Positions 16,313 to 25,353 are shown, counted from the stretch's first letter. The stretch is DNA of 46,157 nucleotides from Pseudomonadota bacterium (GCA_021821195.1 JAKACT010000009.1:1-46157); one strand, 5' to 3'. A program made the numbers and translations. The notes: generated by a model not told the origin, from the letters alone.

Positions 16313-17082
16313 ATCCCACGCAGCAACTGTCCTGGATCTGGCTGCTGGCCGCGGCGCTGATGGTGCTGGGTTGGCTGTGGCAGCGCAGCCGCCGCAATGC
16401 CGGCATCGTCGATGTGCTGTGGGCCACCGGGCTTGCCGGCGCTGCGCTGCTGCTGGCGCTCACCGGAACGGGCGCGCCCGCCGCGCGCCTACTCGTGGGC
16501 ATCCTCGCCACCGCGTGGGCGCTGCGGCTTGCGCTGCATCTGTGGGCGCGCGTCCGCAGCGAGCCGGAGGACGGCCGCTATCGCGCCCTGCGTGAACACT
16601 GGCAAGGCAGCCAGCTGAAGTTCTTCGGCTTCTTCCAGTTCCAAGCGCTGCTGGTGCTGCTGTTCTCGCTGCCGCTGCTGGCGGTGGCAGCCCATCCGGA
16701 TCCGACAGCGTGGCAACAGGGCCTGGCCATCGCCATCTGGCTGGTCTCGGTGGCCGGCGAATCGCTGGCGGACACGCAGCTGGCGCGCTTCCGCGCCGAT
16801 CCCGGCAACCGCGGCAGGACCTGCCGCCGCGGCCTGTGGCGGTATTCGCGCCATCCCAACTACTTCTTCGAATGGCTGCACTGGTGCGCGTACGCGGTCG
16901 CCGCCATCGGCGCGCCGCTGGCGTGGCTGGGCTGGCTGGGGCCGGTGGTGATGTACCTGTTCCTGCGCTACATCAGCGGCATCCCCTTCACCGAGCAGCA
17001 GGCCCTGCGCAGCCGCGGCGACGACTACCGCGAGTACCAGCGCACTACCCCAATGCTGTTCCCGTGGTTCCCGAAATCCTGA
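16309..17082 (+). CDS. DUF1295 / steroid 5-alpha-reductase-like membrane protein
   Basis: A 257-residue membrane protein with six to seven hydrophobic segments. The C-terminal part has GLWRYSRHPNYFFEWLHW and the late GDDYREYQRTTPMLFPWFP. These are typical of DUF1295 and related methyltransferase/5-alpha-reductase-like proteins that bind NADPH or SAM. It may reduce a lipid double bond, but the substrate is unknown. Start and end are coupled to DUF2878 (4-base overlap) and followed after 22 bases by CFA synthase 2. Confidence 0.87.
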   Translation: MNPTQQLSWIWLLAAALMVLGWLWQRSRRNAGIVDVLWATGLAGAALLLALTGTGAPAARLLVGILATAWALRLALHLWARVRSEPEDGRYRALREHWQGSQLKFFGFFQFQALLVLLFSLPLLAVAAHPDPTAWQQGLAIAIWLVSVAGESLADTQLARFRADPGNRGRTCRRGLWRYSRHPNYFFEWLHWCAYAVAAIGAPLAWLGWLGPVVMYLFLRYISGIPFTEQQALRSRGDDYREYQRTTPMLFPWFPKS

Positions 17083-17104
17083 CCCTTCGACAAGGAGCGC
17101 GCGC

Positions 17105-18184
17105 ATGACCACCGCCACCCTGGACGCCAATGAACTCTCCCGCGACCGCGCCGCGCCCGGCCTGCTGGGGCTGGCGGAGCGCGGCCTGCTGCCCGACGCC
17201 GCCATCCGCGCCGGCATCCGCCGGCTGTGCGCGCAGCGCCTCGAGGACGAGCGCGCCGGCGGCGTCGAACTCCAGTCGCTGCGCCAGCAGGAGCTGCTGG
17301 AGTTGCTGCGGCAGAGCCCCGTCGCCATCGAGACGGACGCCGCCAACGCCCAGCACTACGAGCTGCCGCCGGCGTTCTTCTTCCATTGCCTGGGCCCGCG
17401 CCTGAAGTACTCCAGCTGCTACTACCCGCGCGGCGACGAGACCCTGGCCGAGGCCGAGGAAGCGATGCTGGAGCTGTACTGCGAGCGCGCCGGTCTGGCC
17501 GATGGCCAGGACATCCTGGAGCTGGGCTGCGGCTGGGGCTCGCTGACGCTGTGGATGGCGGAGCGCTACCCGAACGCGCGCATCACCGCGGTGTCCAACT
17601 CCAACGGCCAGCGCGGTTTCATCGAATCGCGCTGCCGCGAGCGCGGCCTGACCAACGTGCAGGTGCTGACCCGCGACGTGAACACCCTCGCCCTGCCCGC
17701 CGCCGGCTTCGACCGCTGCGTGTCGGTGGAGATGTTCGAGCACATGCGCAACTACGACAGCCTCCTGGGACGCATCGGGAGCTGGCTGCGCCCGGGCGGC
17801 CGGCTGTTCGTGCACATCTTCGTGCACCGCACCCTGCTCTACCCGTTCGAGACGCAGGGCGACGACAACTGGATGGGCCGGCACTTCTTCACCGGCGGCC
17901 TGATGCCCGCGGCCGACACCCTGCTGCATTTCCAGGGCGCGCTGGCGATCCGCCAGCAGTGGCTGCTGGAGGGCACCCACTACGAGAAGACCGCCAACCA
18001 GTGGCTGGAGCACCAGGACGCCCACCGCAGCGAGGTGATGGCGATCCTGCGCGAGGCCTATGGCGACGCCGCCGGCCTGTGGTACCAGCGCTGGCGGATG
18101 TTCTGGATGGCCTGCGCCGAGCTGTTCGGCTATGCCGACGGGCAGGAATGGATGGTGTCGCACTACCTGTTCGAGCGTTCCTGA
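17105..18184 (+). CDS. Cyclopropane-fatty-acyl-phospholipid synthase family, copy 2
   Basis: A 359-residue SAM-dependent enzyme related to CFA synthase. The SAM motif is LELGCGWGSLTLWMA; VSVEMFEHMRNYDSLL and HIFVHRTLLYPFE follow. It has a different N-terminus and lacks the FIKRHVFPG-type segment of copy 1, so it may do a different reaction, such as methylation rather than ring closure (inference). The GGAG at 17094-17097 before ATG 17105 supports the start. Second-last gene of the lipid operon. Confidence 0.9.
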   Translation: MTTATLDANELSRDRAAPGLLGLAERGLLPDAAIRAGIRRLCAQRLEDERAGGVELQSLRQQELLELLRQSPVAIETDAANAQHYELPPAFFFHCLGPRLKYSSCYYPRGDETLAEAEEAMLELYCERAGLADGQDILELGCGWGSLTLWMAERYPNARITAVSNSNGQRGFIESRCRERGLTNVQVLTRDVNTLALPAAGFDRCVSVEMFEHMRNYDSLLGRIGSWLRPGGRLFVHIFVHRTLLYPFETQGDDNWMGRHFFTGGLMPAADTLLHFQGALAIRQQWLLEGTHYEKTANQWLEHQDAHRSEVMAILREAYGDAAGLWYQRWRMFWMACAELFGYADGQEWMVSHYLFERS

Positions 18185-18197
18185 CCGGAGCACCGAC

Positions 18198-18755
18198 ATG
18201 CGCCTGCGCCTGCCTGCACGACAGTGGTGGTTATCGGCCGCGCTGCTGTTCATCGGTAGCGTGGCCGCGAACCTGCCCGCCATCCGTCCGGTCCCGCACG
18301 TGGACCTGCCCCGTTTCATGGGCACGTGGTATTTGGTGGGCGGCATCCCCACCCGCTACGAGCGCGAGGCGTGGAACGCGGTGGAGACCTACACCCTGCG
18401 CCGCGACGGCAGCATCCGCACCACCCTCACCTTCAACCACGGCCGCGCGGACGGTCCGCGCAAGCACATCGAAGCGCCGGCACGGGTGCGCCCCGGCACC
18501 GGCAACGCGGTCTGGGACGTGCGCGTGTTCGGGCCGATGAAGGCGCAGTACGTGGTGGCCTGGTTGCGCGACGACTACAGCCTGATGGTGGTGGCCCGCG
18601 ATGCCCGCGACTATGCGTGGGTGTTCGCCCGCTCGCCCGACGTGGCGGACGCGGAGTTGGAGCGCGCGCGCCAGCGCCTGCGCGGACTGGGCTACGACCT
18701 GTCGAAGTGGCGCACGGTGCCGCATTCCGCCACCACCTTCGCGGACAACCGCTGA
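18198..18755 (+). CDS. Lipocalin-family protein 2
   Basis: A 185-residue lipocalin. It has the signature PRFMGTWYLVGGIPTRYERE near residue 38 and VARDARDYAWVFARSP late. Unlike lipocalin 1 it has no lipobox Cys; the hydrophobic N-terminus (WWLSAALLFIGSVAAN) looks like a cleavable signal or membrane anchor. It is related to lipocalin 1 over the whole barrel. Thirteen bases separate it from CFA synthase 2, so it is the last gene of the operon. Confidence 0.9.
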   Translation: MRLRLPARQWWLSAALLFIGSVAANLPAIRPVPHVDLPRFMGTWYLVGGIPTRYEREAWNAVETYTLRRDGSIRTTLTFNHGRADGPRKHIEAPARVRPGTGNAVWDVRVFGPMKAQYVVAWLRDDYSLMVVARDARDYAWVFARSPDVADAELERARQRLRGLGYDLSKWRTVPHSATTFADNR

Positions 18756-18779
18756 CGGCGGCGGGCATGCCGCGCCGGC

Positions 18780-19181
18780 TCAGTAGCCCCCGCAGACCGC
18801 GCGCACCTGCGTATCCAATGCGCTGAGCTGGTCATAGCTGCGCTTCAGGCCGAGGCGCTGCAGCGACGCCTCACGCTTGGCCTTGCCCGCCCGGCAGCGC
18901 TGGCTGGCGGTGGATGCGCTGCCCACGCGCACCATGCGATTGCCGCCGCTGCCGTTCGCGTAGCGACGCGGCTGCCGGCGCGATACCTCGGGGGCCACCC
19001 CGGAACGCGCCGCCGCCGGTTCTGCCCGGTACTCGACCACCCGGTCCAGCCGCTGCCGTGCGGCGCAGGGTTGCGACTGGTAGCTCACCGCGCCGTCACG
19101 GGTGATGCAGCGGTACAGGCTCTCCGCCTGCGCGTGCGGCAGCAGGAATAGCAGCAGGCCGATCAGCAGCAGCGGGCGCAT
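18780..19181 (-). CDS. Secreted DUF4124-like protein
   Basis: A 133-residue protein with a signal peptide (MRPLLLIGLLLFLLPHAQA) and a short DUF4124-like N-terminus, SLYRCITRDGAVSYQSQPC, common in xanthomonads. The rest is basic and low complexity. The function is unknown. It converges with lipocalin 2 (24 bases between stops) and lies about 150 bases from cueR. Confidence 0.75.
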   Translation of the reverse strand: MRPLLLIGLLLFLLPHAQAESLYRCITRDGAVSYQSQPCAARQRLDRVVEYRAEPAAARSGVAPEVSRRQPRRYANGSGGNRMVRVGSASTASQRCRAGKAKREASLQRLGLKRSYDQLSALDTQVRAVCGGY

Positions 19182-19335
19182 GGCGCGGCTCCACGGGGCG
19201 ATGCGGGCAGCCTCCTGCAATCGCACTGACCGGCCAATCGCCGAACGGCGCGCGCACGGGTCGGGGAATGCCGCATCCTGGCGACGGCCTTCCGCTTGCG
19301 TGCGGCGGGCCGCGTCGCCGCGGCAACGCCATCGG

Positions 19336-19776
19336 TCAGGACGCCAGATCGTCCAAGATTGGACAGGTCGGCCGGCCGTCGCCGTGGCAGCGCCGCGCCA
19401 GCGTTTCCAGCGTGCGCTGCATCGCCTGCAGTTCGCGGATCTTCTCGCCCAGCTCGGCGGCGTGCGCGCGCGCCAGCTGCTTGACCTCGGCACTGGCGCG
19501 CTGCGGGTCGTCCCACAGCGCCAGCAGCGCCTCGATCTGCTTGACCGCGAACCCCAGCGAGCGCGCGCGCTTGATGAAGCGCAGCCGGTGCAGGTCGGCC
19601 TCGTTGTAGAGGCGGTAGTTGGCGAAGGTGCGTGCAGCCGGCGCGATCAAGCCGATGCTTTCGTAGTGGCGGATCATCTTCGCCGACACGCCGGTCAGCG
19701 CCGCGGCTTGGCCGATGTTGTGCAGGCCCTGCTCCAGCGCGTCGGCCAGTTCTGGGCGGATGGTGTTGGATGCCAT
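19336..19776 (-). CDS. cueR: CueR-type copper-responsive MerR regulator
   Basis: A 146-residue MerR-family activator. It has the winged helix-turn-helix (HNIGQAAALTGVSAKMIRHYESIGLI), the dimerisation helix, and a C-terminal metal loop with Cys-x7-Cys (CHGDGRPTC), the monovalent-copper signature of CueR. It is 17 bases after copA on the same strand, with GGAGAA as ribosome site. It probably activates copA and copZ at the two dyads in the copA/copZ gap. Confidence 0.92.
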   Translation of the reverse strand: MASNTIRPELADALEQGLHNIGQAAALTGVSAKMIRHYESIGLIAPAARTFANYRLYNEADLHRLRFIKRARSLGFAVKQIEALLALWDDPQRASAEVKQLARAHAAELGEKIRELQAMQRTLETLARRCHGDGRPTCPILDDLAS

Positions 19777-19793
19777 GTCGTTCTCCTTGCGGA

Positions 19794-22181
19794 TCAGTCG
19801 CGCGCTCGCGGCGACCAGCGCCGCAGCAGCAGGGCGTTGCCCACCACGCTGACGCTGGACAGCGCCATCGCCGCGCCGGCGATCATCGGGTCCAGCAGCC
19901 CCAGCGCGGCCAGCGGGATGCCGATGACGTTGTAGATGAAGGCCCAGAACAGGTTCTGGTGGATCTTGCGCACGCTGCGGCGGGAAATGTCGATGGCGTC
20001 GGCCACCAGCCGCGGGTCCGGCCGCATCAGGGTGATGCCGGCGGCGTGCATCGCCACGTCGGTGCCGCTGCCCATCGCGAACCCCACCGTGGCCGCGGCC
20101 AGCGCCGGCGCATCGTTGAGCCCGTCGCCCACCATGCCCACCGGGCCCTGTTCCGCCAGCTGTCGGATGGCCTCCACCTTGTCGGCCGGCAGCAGCTCCG
20201 CGCGCACCTCGTCGTCGGCCAGCCCCAATTGGGCGCCCACCGCGCGGGCGGCGGCGCGGTTGTCGCCGGACAGCATCAGCGGGCGGATGCCCATCGCGTG
20301 CAGCGCCTCGATGGCCTCCGCCGACTGCGGGCGCAGTGCGTCGCCGAAGGCCAGCAGGCCCAGCAGGCGCCACCCTGCATCGGCTTCCTGGGCCAGCCAC
20401 GACTGCGTCTGCCCGGCGTTCGATGCCGCATCCGCCTGTGCCTGTGCGGGCGACAGGTCGATGCCCAGCTCGCCCATCCAGCGCGCATGGCCCAGCACCA
20501 GCCGGGACTGGCCCGCCCTGCCCTCCACGCCGCGGCCGGTGACCGCTGCGATATCGGTGACGTCTGCCAGTGCGATGCCGCGTTCCGTTGCTGCCGCCAG
20601 CACCGCCTTCGCCAGCGGATGTTCGCTGCCCTGCTGCAGGCCGGCGGCCAGCGCCAGCAGCGCCGCCTCGTCGCCATCCAGCGCATGCAGCCGCATCAGC
20701 GCGGGCTTGCCCATGGTCAGCGTGCCGGTCTTGTCGAAGGCGACGGTGCGCAGCTGGCGGGTGGTTTCCAGCGCTTCCACGTCCTTCACCAGGATGCCGG
20801 CGCGTGCGGCCACGCCGGTGCCGGCCATCACCGCCGCCGGCGTGGCCAGGCCCAGCGCGCAGGGACAGGCGATCACCAGCACCGCCACCGCGTTGAGCAG
20901 GGCTTGCGACCAGTCGCCGGTGGCCAGGCCCCAACCCAGCACGGTAAGCAGCGCAATGCCGATGACCACCGGCACGAACACCGCGCTGACCCGGTCCACC
21001 ACGCGCTGGATCGGCGCCTTCTTCGCCTGCGCGTCCTCCACCAGCCGCACGATGTGTGCCAGCACGGACTCCGTGCCTACCGCGGTGGTCCGCACCAGCA
21101 GCCGGCCCTCGCCGTTCACCGCGCCGCCGGTGACGGCATCGCCGGGCGCCTTCGGCACCGGCAGCGACTCGCCGGTGAGCAGGGATTCGTCGCCATGGCT
21201 GCGGCCTTCCACCACCACGCCGTCCACCGGCACCCGCTCGCCGGGGCGGATCACCACCGCATCGCCCACCACGACTTCCGCCAGCGGCAGTTCCTGTTCA
21301 CTGCCATCGCGCAGCACCCGCGCGGTATCCGGGCGCAGCGCCTGCAGGGCGCGGATCGCATCGGTGGCCTGGCGCTTGGCGCGGGCCTCCAGCCACTTGC
21401 CCAGCAGGATCAGGGTGATGACCACGGCAGAGGATTCGAAATACAGCGGCGGTGCGTGATGCTCCGATGCGGAGGCCAGCAGCTGGAACACGCTCAGGCC
21501 ATAGGCCGCGCTGGTGCCCAGCGCCACCAGCTGGTCCATGTTGCCGCTGCGCGCGCGCAGCGCGTCGAACCCGGCGCGGTAGAAGCGCGCGCCCAGCCAG
21601 AACTGCACCGGCGTGGCCAACAGCCACTGCACCCAGCCCGGCAGCTGCCAGTGCACGCCCAGCGGCATCAGCAGCATCGGCAACACCAACGGCAGCGACA
21701 GCGCAGCGGCCAGCAGCACATGCCGCAGTTCCTTCGGCATGCCGACGCTGGCTGCCGGCTGCGGCGCGTCCTCGCGCACCCGGTAGCCCGCCTTCACCAC
21801 CGCCGCGCGCAGCGCCGACACCGGCGTGCCGGCCAGCACGCGCGCATGCGCCGATTCGGTGGCCAGGTTCACGCTGGCGGACAGCACGCCCGGCACCTTG
21901 CGCAGCGCCTTTTCCACCCGGCCCGCGCAGGACGCGCAGGTCATGCCCTCGATCGACAGGCGCACCTCGTCGCCGGCCACGCCATAGCCCGCGCGCTCCA
22001 CCGCCTCCACCAGCTGCGCCAGCGGCAGGCCGGGTGCGCGCACCGTCGCCGCCTCGGTGGCGAGGTTGACGGTTGCGTCCTCCACCCCGTCCACTTTGCG
22101 CAGCGCCTTCTCCACCCGGCCCACGCAGCTGGCGCAGGTCATCCCGGTAATGCCCAGCTGGATCGTGGAATCGTTGTTCAT
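19794..22181 (-). CDS. copA: Copper-exporting P1B-type ATPase
   Basis: A 795-residue membrane ATPase that exports Cu(I) from the cytoplasm. Two N-terminal metal-binding domains each carry GMTCASC (about residues 13-19 and 81-87). The ion channel has CPCALG, the phosphorylation site is DKTGTLTMG, with SEHPLAK and GDGLNDAPA in the ATP domain. Eight membrane segments are expected. The ATG at 22181 is chosen over 22304 because the first metal domain then begins normally and the promoter dyad stays outside the gene. Confidence 0.96.
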   Translation of the reverse strand: MNNDSTIQLGITGMTCASCVGRVEKALRKVDGVEDATVNLATEAATVRAPGLPLAQLVEAVERAGYGVAGDEVRLSIEGMTCASCAGRVEKALRKVPGVLSASVNLATESAHARVLAGTPVSALRAAVVKAGYRVREDAPQPAASVGMPKELRHVLLAAALSLPLVLPMLLMPLGVHWQLPGWVQWLLATPVQFWLGARFYRAGFDALRARSGNMDQLVALGTSAAYGLSVFQLLASASEHHAPPLYFESSAVVITLILLGKWLEARAKRQATDAIRALQALRPDTARVLRDGSEQELPLAEVVVGDAVVIRPGERVPVDGVVVEGRSHGDESLLTGESLPVPKAPGDAVTGGAVNGEGRLLVRTTAVGTESVLAHIVRLVEDAQAKKAPIQRVVDRVSAVFVPVVIGIALLTVLGWGLATGDWSQALLNAVAVLVIACPCALGLATPAAVMAGTGVAARAGILVKDVEALETTRQLRTVAFDKTGTLTMGKPALMRLHALDGDEAALLALAAGLQQGSEHPLAKAVLAAATERGIALADVTDIAAVTGRGVEGRAGQSRLVLGHARWMGELGIDLSPAQAQADAASNAGQTQSWLAQEADAGWRLLGLLAFGDALRPQSAEAIEALHAMGIRPLMLSGDNRAAARAVGAQLGLADDEVRAELLPADKVEAIRQLAEQGPVGMVGDGLNDAPALAAATVGFAMGSGTDVAMHAAGITLMRPDPRLVADAIDISRRSVRKIHQNLFWAFIYNVIGIPLAALGLLDPMIAGAAMALSSVSVVGNALLLRRWSPRARD

Positions 22182-22219
22182 GACGGCCTCGCTGCGATGA
22201 TGGTTCGCGGCCAGCTTCC

Positions 22220-22240
22220 ACCTTCCCAACATGGGAAGGT
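22220..22240. promoter_or_regulatory. CueR-type operator, copA side
   Basis: ACCTTCCC (22220-22227) and GGGAAGGT (22233-22240) form a dyad with a 5-base centre, next to a TTGACC -35 (22243-22238, minus strand). The CCTTCC-N-GGAAGG pattern and long -35/-10 spacing are typical of MerR-family copper promoters. Confidence 0.8.
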
Positions 22241-22262
22241 CAAGCGCCCAGCCTAGGCTTGA

Positions 22263-22281
22263 CCTTGCCACCGTGGCAAGG
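22263..22281. promoter_or_regulatory. CueR-type operator, copZ side
   Basis: CCTTGCCA (22263-22270) and TGGCAAGG (22274-22281), a perfect dyad with a 3-base centre, follow TTGACC (22259-22264). It should control copZ on the plus strand. The dyad differs from the copA one in the central bases. Confidence 0.8.
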
Positions 22282-22318
22282 CCGACACTGCCCGCATCCA
22301 CCACACCGGGAGAACCCC

Positions 22319-22519
22319 ATGCTGTTCAAGGTCGAAAACATGAGCTGCCAGCACTGCGTCAGCGCCATCACCCGCGCCCTGCAGGCGCTGGACCCCGCCG
22401 CGCAGGTGCGCGTGGACCTGGCCAGGGGCGAAGTGGAAGCCAGCGGCAGCTTCAGCGCGGACGCCGCCATCGCGGCGCTGGCGGAAGAGGACTATCCGGC
22501 GCAGCGGCTGGACGGCTGA
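22319..22519 (+). CDS. copZ: Copper chaperone CopZ-like (HMA domain)
   Basis: A 66-residue heavy-metal-associated protein. It carries the metal site MSCQHC at residues 8-13 and the usual beta-alpha-beta order. It probably delivers Cu(I) to CopA. The ATG at 22319 gives a domain-sized protein; GGAGAA lies before it. Divergent from copA and sharing its regulatory region. Confidence 0.9.
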   Translation: MLFKVENMSCQHCVSAITRALQALDPAAQVRVDLARGEVEASGSFSADAAIAALAEEDYPAQRLDG

Positions 22520-22564
22520 ACACCTGTCGCAGGTGCCGCGACGGCGGGTCGATACAGTGACGAC

Positions 22565-23281
22565 ATGAATACCTCCCGGAAGCTCGCCCCCCCACCCTTC
22601 TCGTACGTTTCCCGCCTGTTCGTCCCGCATGCCTGGGCATTGGATGTAAAGGAGTTGGGACATCCGCCCATAGGGGCGTCGTTCGAGCTGATCAGAGAAG
22701 GCGCAAGACCACGTCGGTGGCCCGGCAACTCCATTTGCTTCGACTTCCTGTTTTTTGACGGAAGCGCGTCTTGCATCGATTGGCTATCCGAATTGAAGCA
22801 GGAAGAGGTGTTCCATCCCGTGGTTTTCCTCCTCCACGAACACAGCCGCCCTCCAGCCACATGGAAACCGATGGCGCTGCCGCGGCTGGGCTGTGACTTC
22901 AACACCCCCAGCTCATGGCTGCCGCTGCTGCACGCACCACATCAGGTGATGGGAGGGCTGCTGATGGGCACATGCTATGGCGATGTGATGCGGATCTTCC
23001 CGCAAACGTCCGCAAGGATTGAGCTGGTCAGACTGCACGCCGACTCTTGCAAGGCATTGCAGGAACGCGTTTGCCATTGGCTGCAACAGGGACCAGGCCC
23101 CGCAGCCAGCTCGGCGATATTCATCGTAAGCACCCCAACCTTTGCGCAAGCCAACGCTCTGGCGGAACTGATGGAGCCTTTTCTCGCCGAAACAGAGTTT
23201 GAATTCCAGGTGGCAGCGTGCGCCGCCCATACCGGGCCGTCACTGGTACTGGTGTTGAGATATGCGAATGAACAGGATTGA
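22565..23281 (+). CDS. Hypothetical protein, 238 residues
   Basis: Not recognised. It has no signal peptide and no clear membrane segment; it is Trp-, Cys- and Pro-rich with even composition. A central LLMGTCYGDVMRIF and a C-terminal SSAIFIVSTPTFAQANALAELM suggest a folded alpha/beta protein. Codon use is less GC-rich than copA. It begins 45 bases after copZ but no strong ribosome site is seen. It lies between the copper module and the restriction genes, so it may belong to a defence or accessory island. Confidence 0.6.
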   Translation: MNTSRKLAPPPFSYVSRLFVPHAWALDVKELGHPPIGASFELIREGARPRRWPGNSICFDFLFFDGSASCIDWLSELKQEEVFHPVVFLLHEHSRPPATWKPMALPRLGCDFNTPSSWLPLLHAPHQVMGGLLMGTCYGDVMRIFPQTSARIELVRLHADSCKALQERVCHWLQQGPGPAASSAIFIVSTPTFAQANALAELMEPFLAETEFEFQVAACAAHTGPSLVLVLRYANEQD

Positions 23282-23400
23282 TCCGCCCGCCACCGGACTA
23301 TTTCCGGGAAATTAAAGTCGCGTTGCGACGCGGTGTCGGCCTGAATGAACTACCGGATCGATGCGTGGCGGTGGTCGTGGAGAATTTCAAAATTCCGGCA

Positions 23401-23799
23401 TCAATTGCGCTTTCGACAGTAAACTCGGCTCTTCCTTATTGTCTCAACAAGGCGCTCCCATAGGAGAGTCCGGGCCTCAGTGGCAGCCTCCTCGGACGCT
23501 GTCGGTTTTGTCTGGCTTGCTTGAATTAGGCCATGCTCAGGATGCAGGTCAAGCAGTTCGCGCAATGTTTCATATGAGCTAGATAGCTCTTCACGGCATG
23601 TCTCGCCATCCAGATCACCATCCAGAAATTCCTCTATATATTCCAGGGCCTCCATACACTGACCCCGAATATCTTCGATGTGTGATAGGTACCTCTCTGA
23701 ACCCACCATGGCCGAGATGACTTCCACCTCTTTATCCACCAGGTCAATGACCCGCTCAAAATAGGCCGCGTCACTTCCGAAAATATCTGTTTTTTTCAT
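23401..23799 (-). CDS. Hypothetical acidic helical protein, 132 residues
   Basis: Not recognised. A Glu/Asp-rich, mainly helical protein beginning MKKTDIFGSDAAYFERVIDLVDK, with EEFLDGDLDGETCREEL in the middle and a basic C-terminus. A GGAGG-like site 4 to 5 bases before the ATG supports the start. GC content is lower than in neighbouring core genes. Small acidic proteins next to restriction systems can be immunity or antitoxin-like, but nothing here shows it. Confidence 0.65.
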   Translation of the reverse strand: MKKTDIFGSDAAYFERVIDLVDKEVEVISAMVGSERYLSHIEDIRGQCMEALEYIEEFLDGDLDGETCREELSSSYETLRELLDLHPEHGLIQASQTKPTASEEAATEARTLLWERLVETIRKSRVYCRKRN

Positions 23800-24300
23800 G
23801 TCGCCTCCATGTGGGTAGTAATATTTCCCACCATCCCAATTCTATATTTCGATTAGCCTCTAAAGTGATGGCTAACCCAGATGATCAAAACTCGCCATCC
23901 CACTACGGCGTCCACGAGGCACAAACCGGCTGGTGGCGCCGCTCACAGGCCGTGCGCCGGCACCTTGACGCGTCACCACCCGCCTGGGCATTGGCTGCGG
24001 CGCGGCTCTGCGTACCGTTGCACCTGAAGAATCTCAGCTGCAAATTGTGTCAGAGATACTTGCAATTCGGGGTGTCGGGCGCAGCGTTTAATTTCAACCG
24101 ACTCGGATACAGGAAAGCCCACTCCGCTCCAGCTTTCCTGCTATCACCCGCCGGAGCAGGGCTAAGCGTGGCGGGTGTGTTGAGGGCATAACACCGAAAG
24201 GCCCGCAAGGGCGCTAACGGGATGGCGATACCGATCCGCGGTGGTGCGCAATGACCTGTTCTGACATTGTTTTCGAGAACCCCTCATCCGTTCCAGTCTT
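23800..24300. other. 500-base stretch without a convincing gene
   Basis: Between the small acidic gene and the Mrr-like gene. It contains an unlikely plus-strand frame (23811-24191) and several short imperfect repeats. The base composition is mixed. It may be the edge of the inserted restriction island. No tRNA, att repeat or IS end is evident. Confidence 0.5.
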
Positions 24301-25329
24301 CTAAACCGAGTCGCCAGACCCTTGCGGCACATAGACCTTTTGCAGCGGCAGTAAACCCTTGTAGTGCGAGTCGAACTTTTCGTAGTGGTCGAGAATTAGC
24401 TGGACGAGCTCATCGCCATCGATCAAGCGCAGGTTCGCCTTCCCCGCCTCGAAGCTCAGGCACGAGGGGCTGAAGCTTGACAGCGTGATGAACAAACCGT
24501 ACTCAGTTGGTGAGAGCTTGCCGTAGAGCGCAGACACATCCCTGTCCTGCACCGTGCCGTCGCCGCTTTTTACCTGAATCTTGATGATGGGCGGTTCGAT
24601 ACCAAGACGATCCTTGTGCGCAATCACATCCACGCTGGGTTCGTTCTTTCTAGTCAGGCGTGCGTGATATCCCATGCACTGCATCAAGTGCACGACAAAC
24701 GACTCCAGCGCCAATCCCTTGGCCTCTTGCGAAAGTCTCTTGATGATGAAGTCGCGGGTATTCTCCTCGATATCCTCGGCCACCGCAGCAATCGTGGGAT
24801 CTTCCGTCACAAGCGGCGGTGGCGCTTCAATCTTTCCGTCCACGACAGCGCGAAACTCGTCGGCGTAAGTCTTGATCTGGAACATGCTCAGCGCAGAGCC
24901 GATTTCGTAAAGGGCACCCTGCGAGAAGCGGGTGCGTGGAACGCTCTTGAGCCACGTCACTATCCGCCGCTGTGGATAGCTTGGCTCTTGGGAAGGGTCA
25001 TGAAAGTAGTCCCCGGTAATCCGCCCGATGTTCACCAGCTTGTCCATCTTGGACGGATAAACTATCAGGTCACCCGGCTTCATCTCATGGACAAAGCGGA
25101 ACGACACTCCTGATGCTGTCGGAATTGCACCAGGCTTGGCCCCCGGGTAAGCCAGCTCATAGCGCTTCTTGAAAGCCTCGCGATTGGCGGGAATCTCTGC
25201 AAGATTACCCATCTTGGCCCAGCCAATCGCTACGCAGTTCTTCTGCTTGAACAGCGCATCGGCATTGCCGGTCTTGCCGGCGTGGATGCCCCAAATGGTC
25301 GTATCGTTCATCTGCATCCCCATTCTCAC
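24301..25329 (-). CDS. Mrr-like restriction endonuclease
   Basis: A 342-residue DNA endonuclease. The N-terminal half starts TTIWGIHAGKTGNADALF and includes GDLIVYPSKMDKLVNIGRITGDY, a modified-base-reader-like or accessory domain (tentative). The C-terminal half is an Mrr-type PD-(D/E)xK nuclease with Asp in SVDVIAH and the QVK of IIKIQVKSGDGT. Four in-frame ATGs occur at the start (25329, 25323, 25317, 25311), so the exact start is uncertain. It lies 24 bases after res on the same strand, so it may be part of the type III system or a separate modification-dependent nuclease. Confidence 0.82.
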   Translation of the reverse strand: MRMGMQMNDTTIWGIHAGKTGNADALFKQKNCVAIGWAKMGNLAEIPANREAFKKRYELAYPGAKPGAIPTASGVSFRFVHEMKPGDLIVYPSKMDKLVNIGRITGDYFHDPSQEPSYPQRRIVTWLKSVPRTRFSQGALYEIGSALSMFQIKTYADEFRAVVDGKIEAPPPLVTEDPTIAAVAEDIEENTRDFIIKRLSQEAKGLALESFVVHLMQCMGYHARLTRKNEPSVDVIAHKDRLGIEPPIIKIQVKSGDGTVQDRDVSALYGKLSPTEYGLFITLSSFSPSCLSFEAGKANLRLIDGDELVQLILDHYEKFDSHYKGLLPLQKVYVPQGSGDSV

Positions 25330-25353
25330 AGCCCGTAACCTACATCCCCACCT

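Noticed and set aside
19632-22256. 874-codon plus-strand open frame opposite copA
   Set aside because: copA has every P1B ATPase motif; the opposite frame is repetitive His/Gln/Arg.
23811-24191. 126-codon plus-strand frame after the acidic gene
   Set aside because: No ribosome site, starts inside the promoter region of the divergent gene, no recognisable pattern.
24060-24260. Integron attC-like or IS-end repeats in the 500-base gap
   Set aside because: Only short imperfect pairs; no RYYYAAC/GTTRRRY pair at proper spacing.
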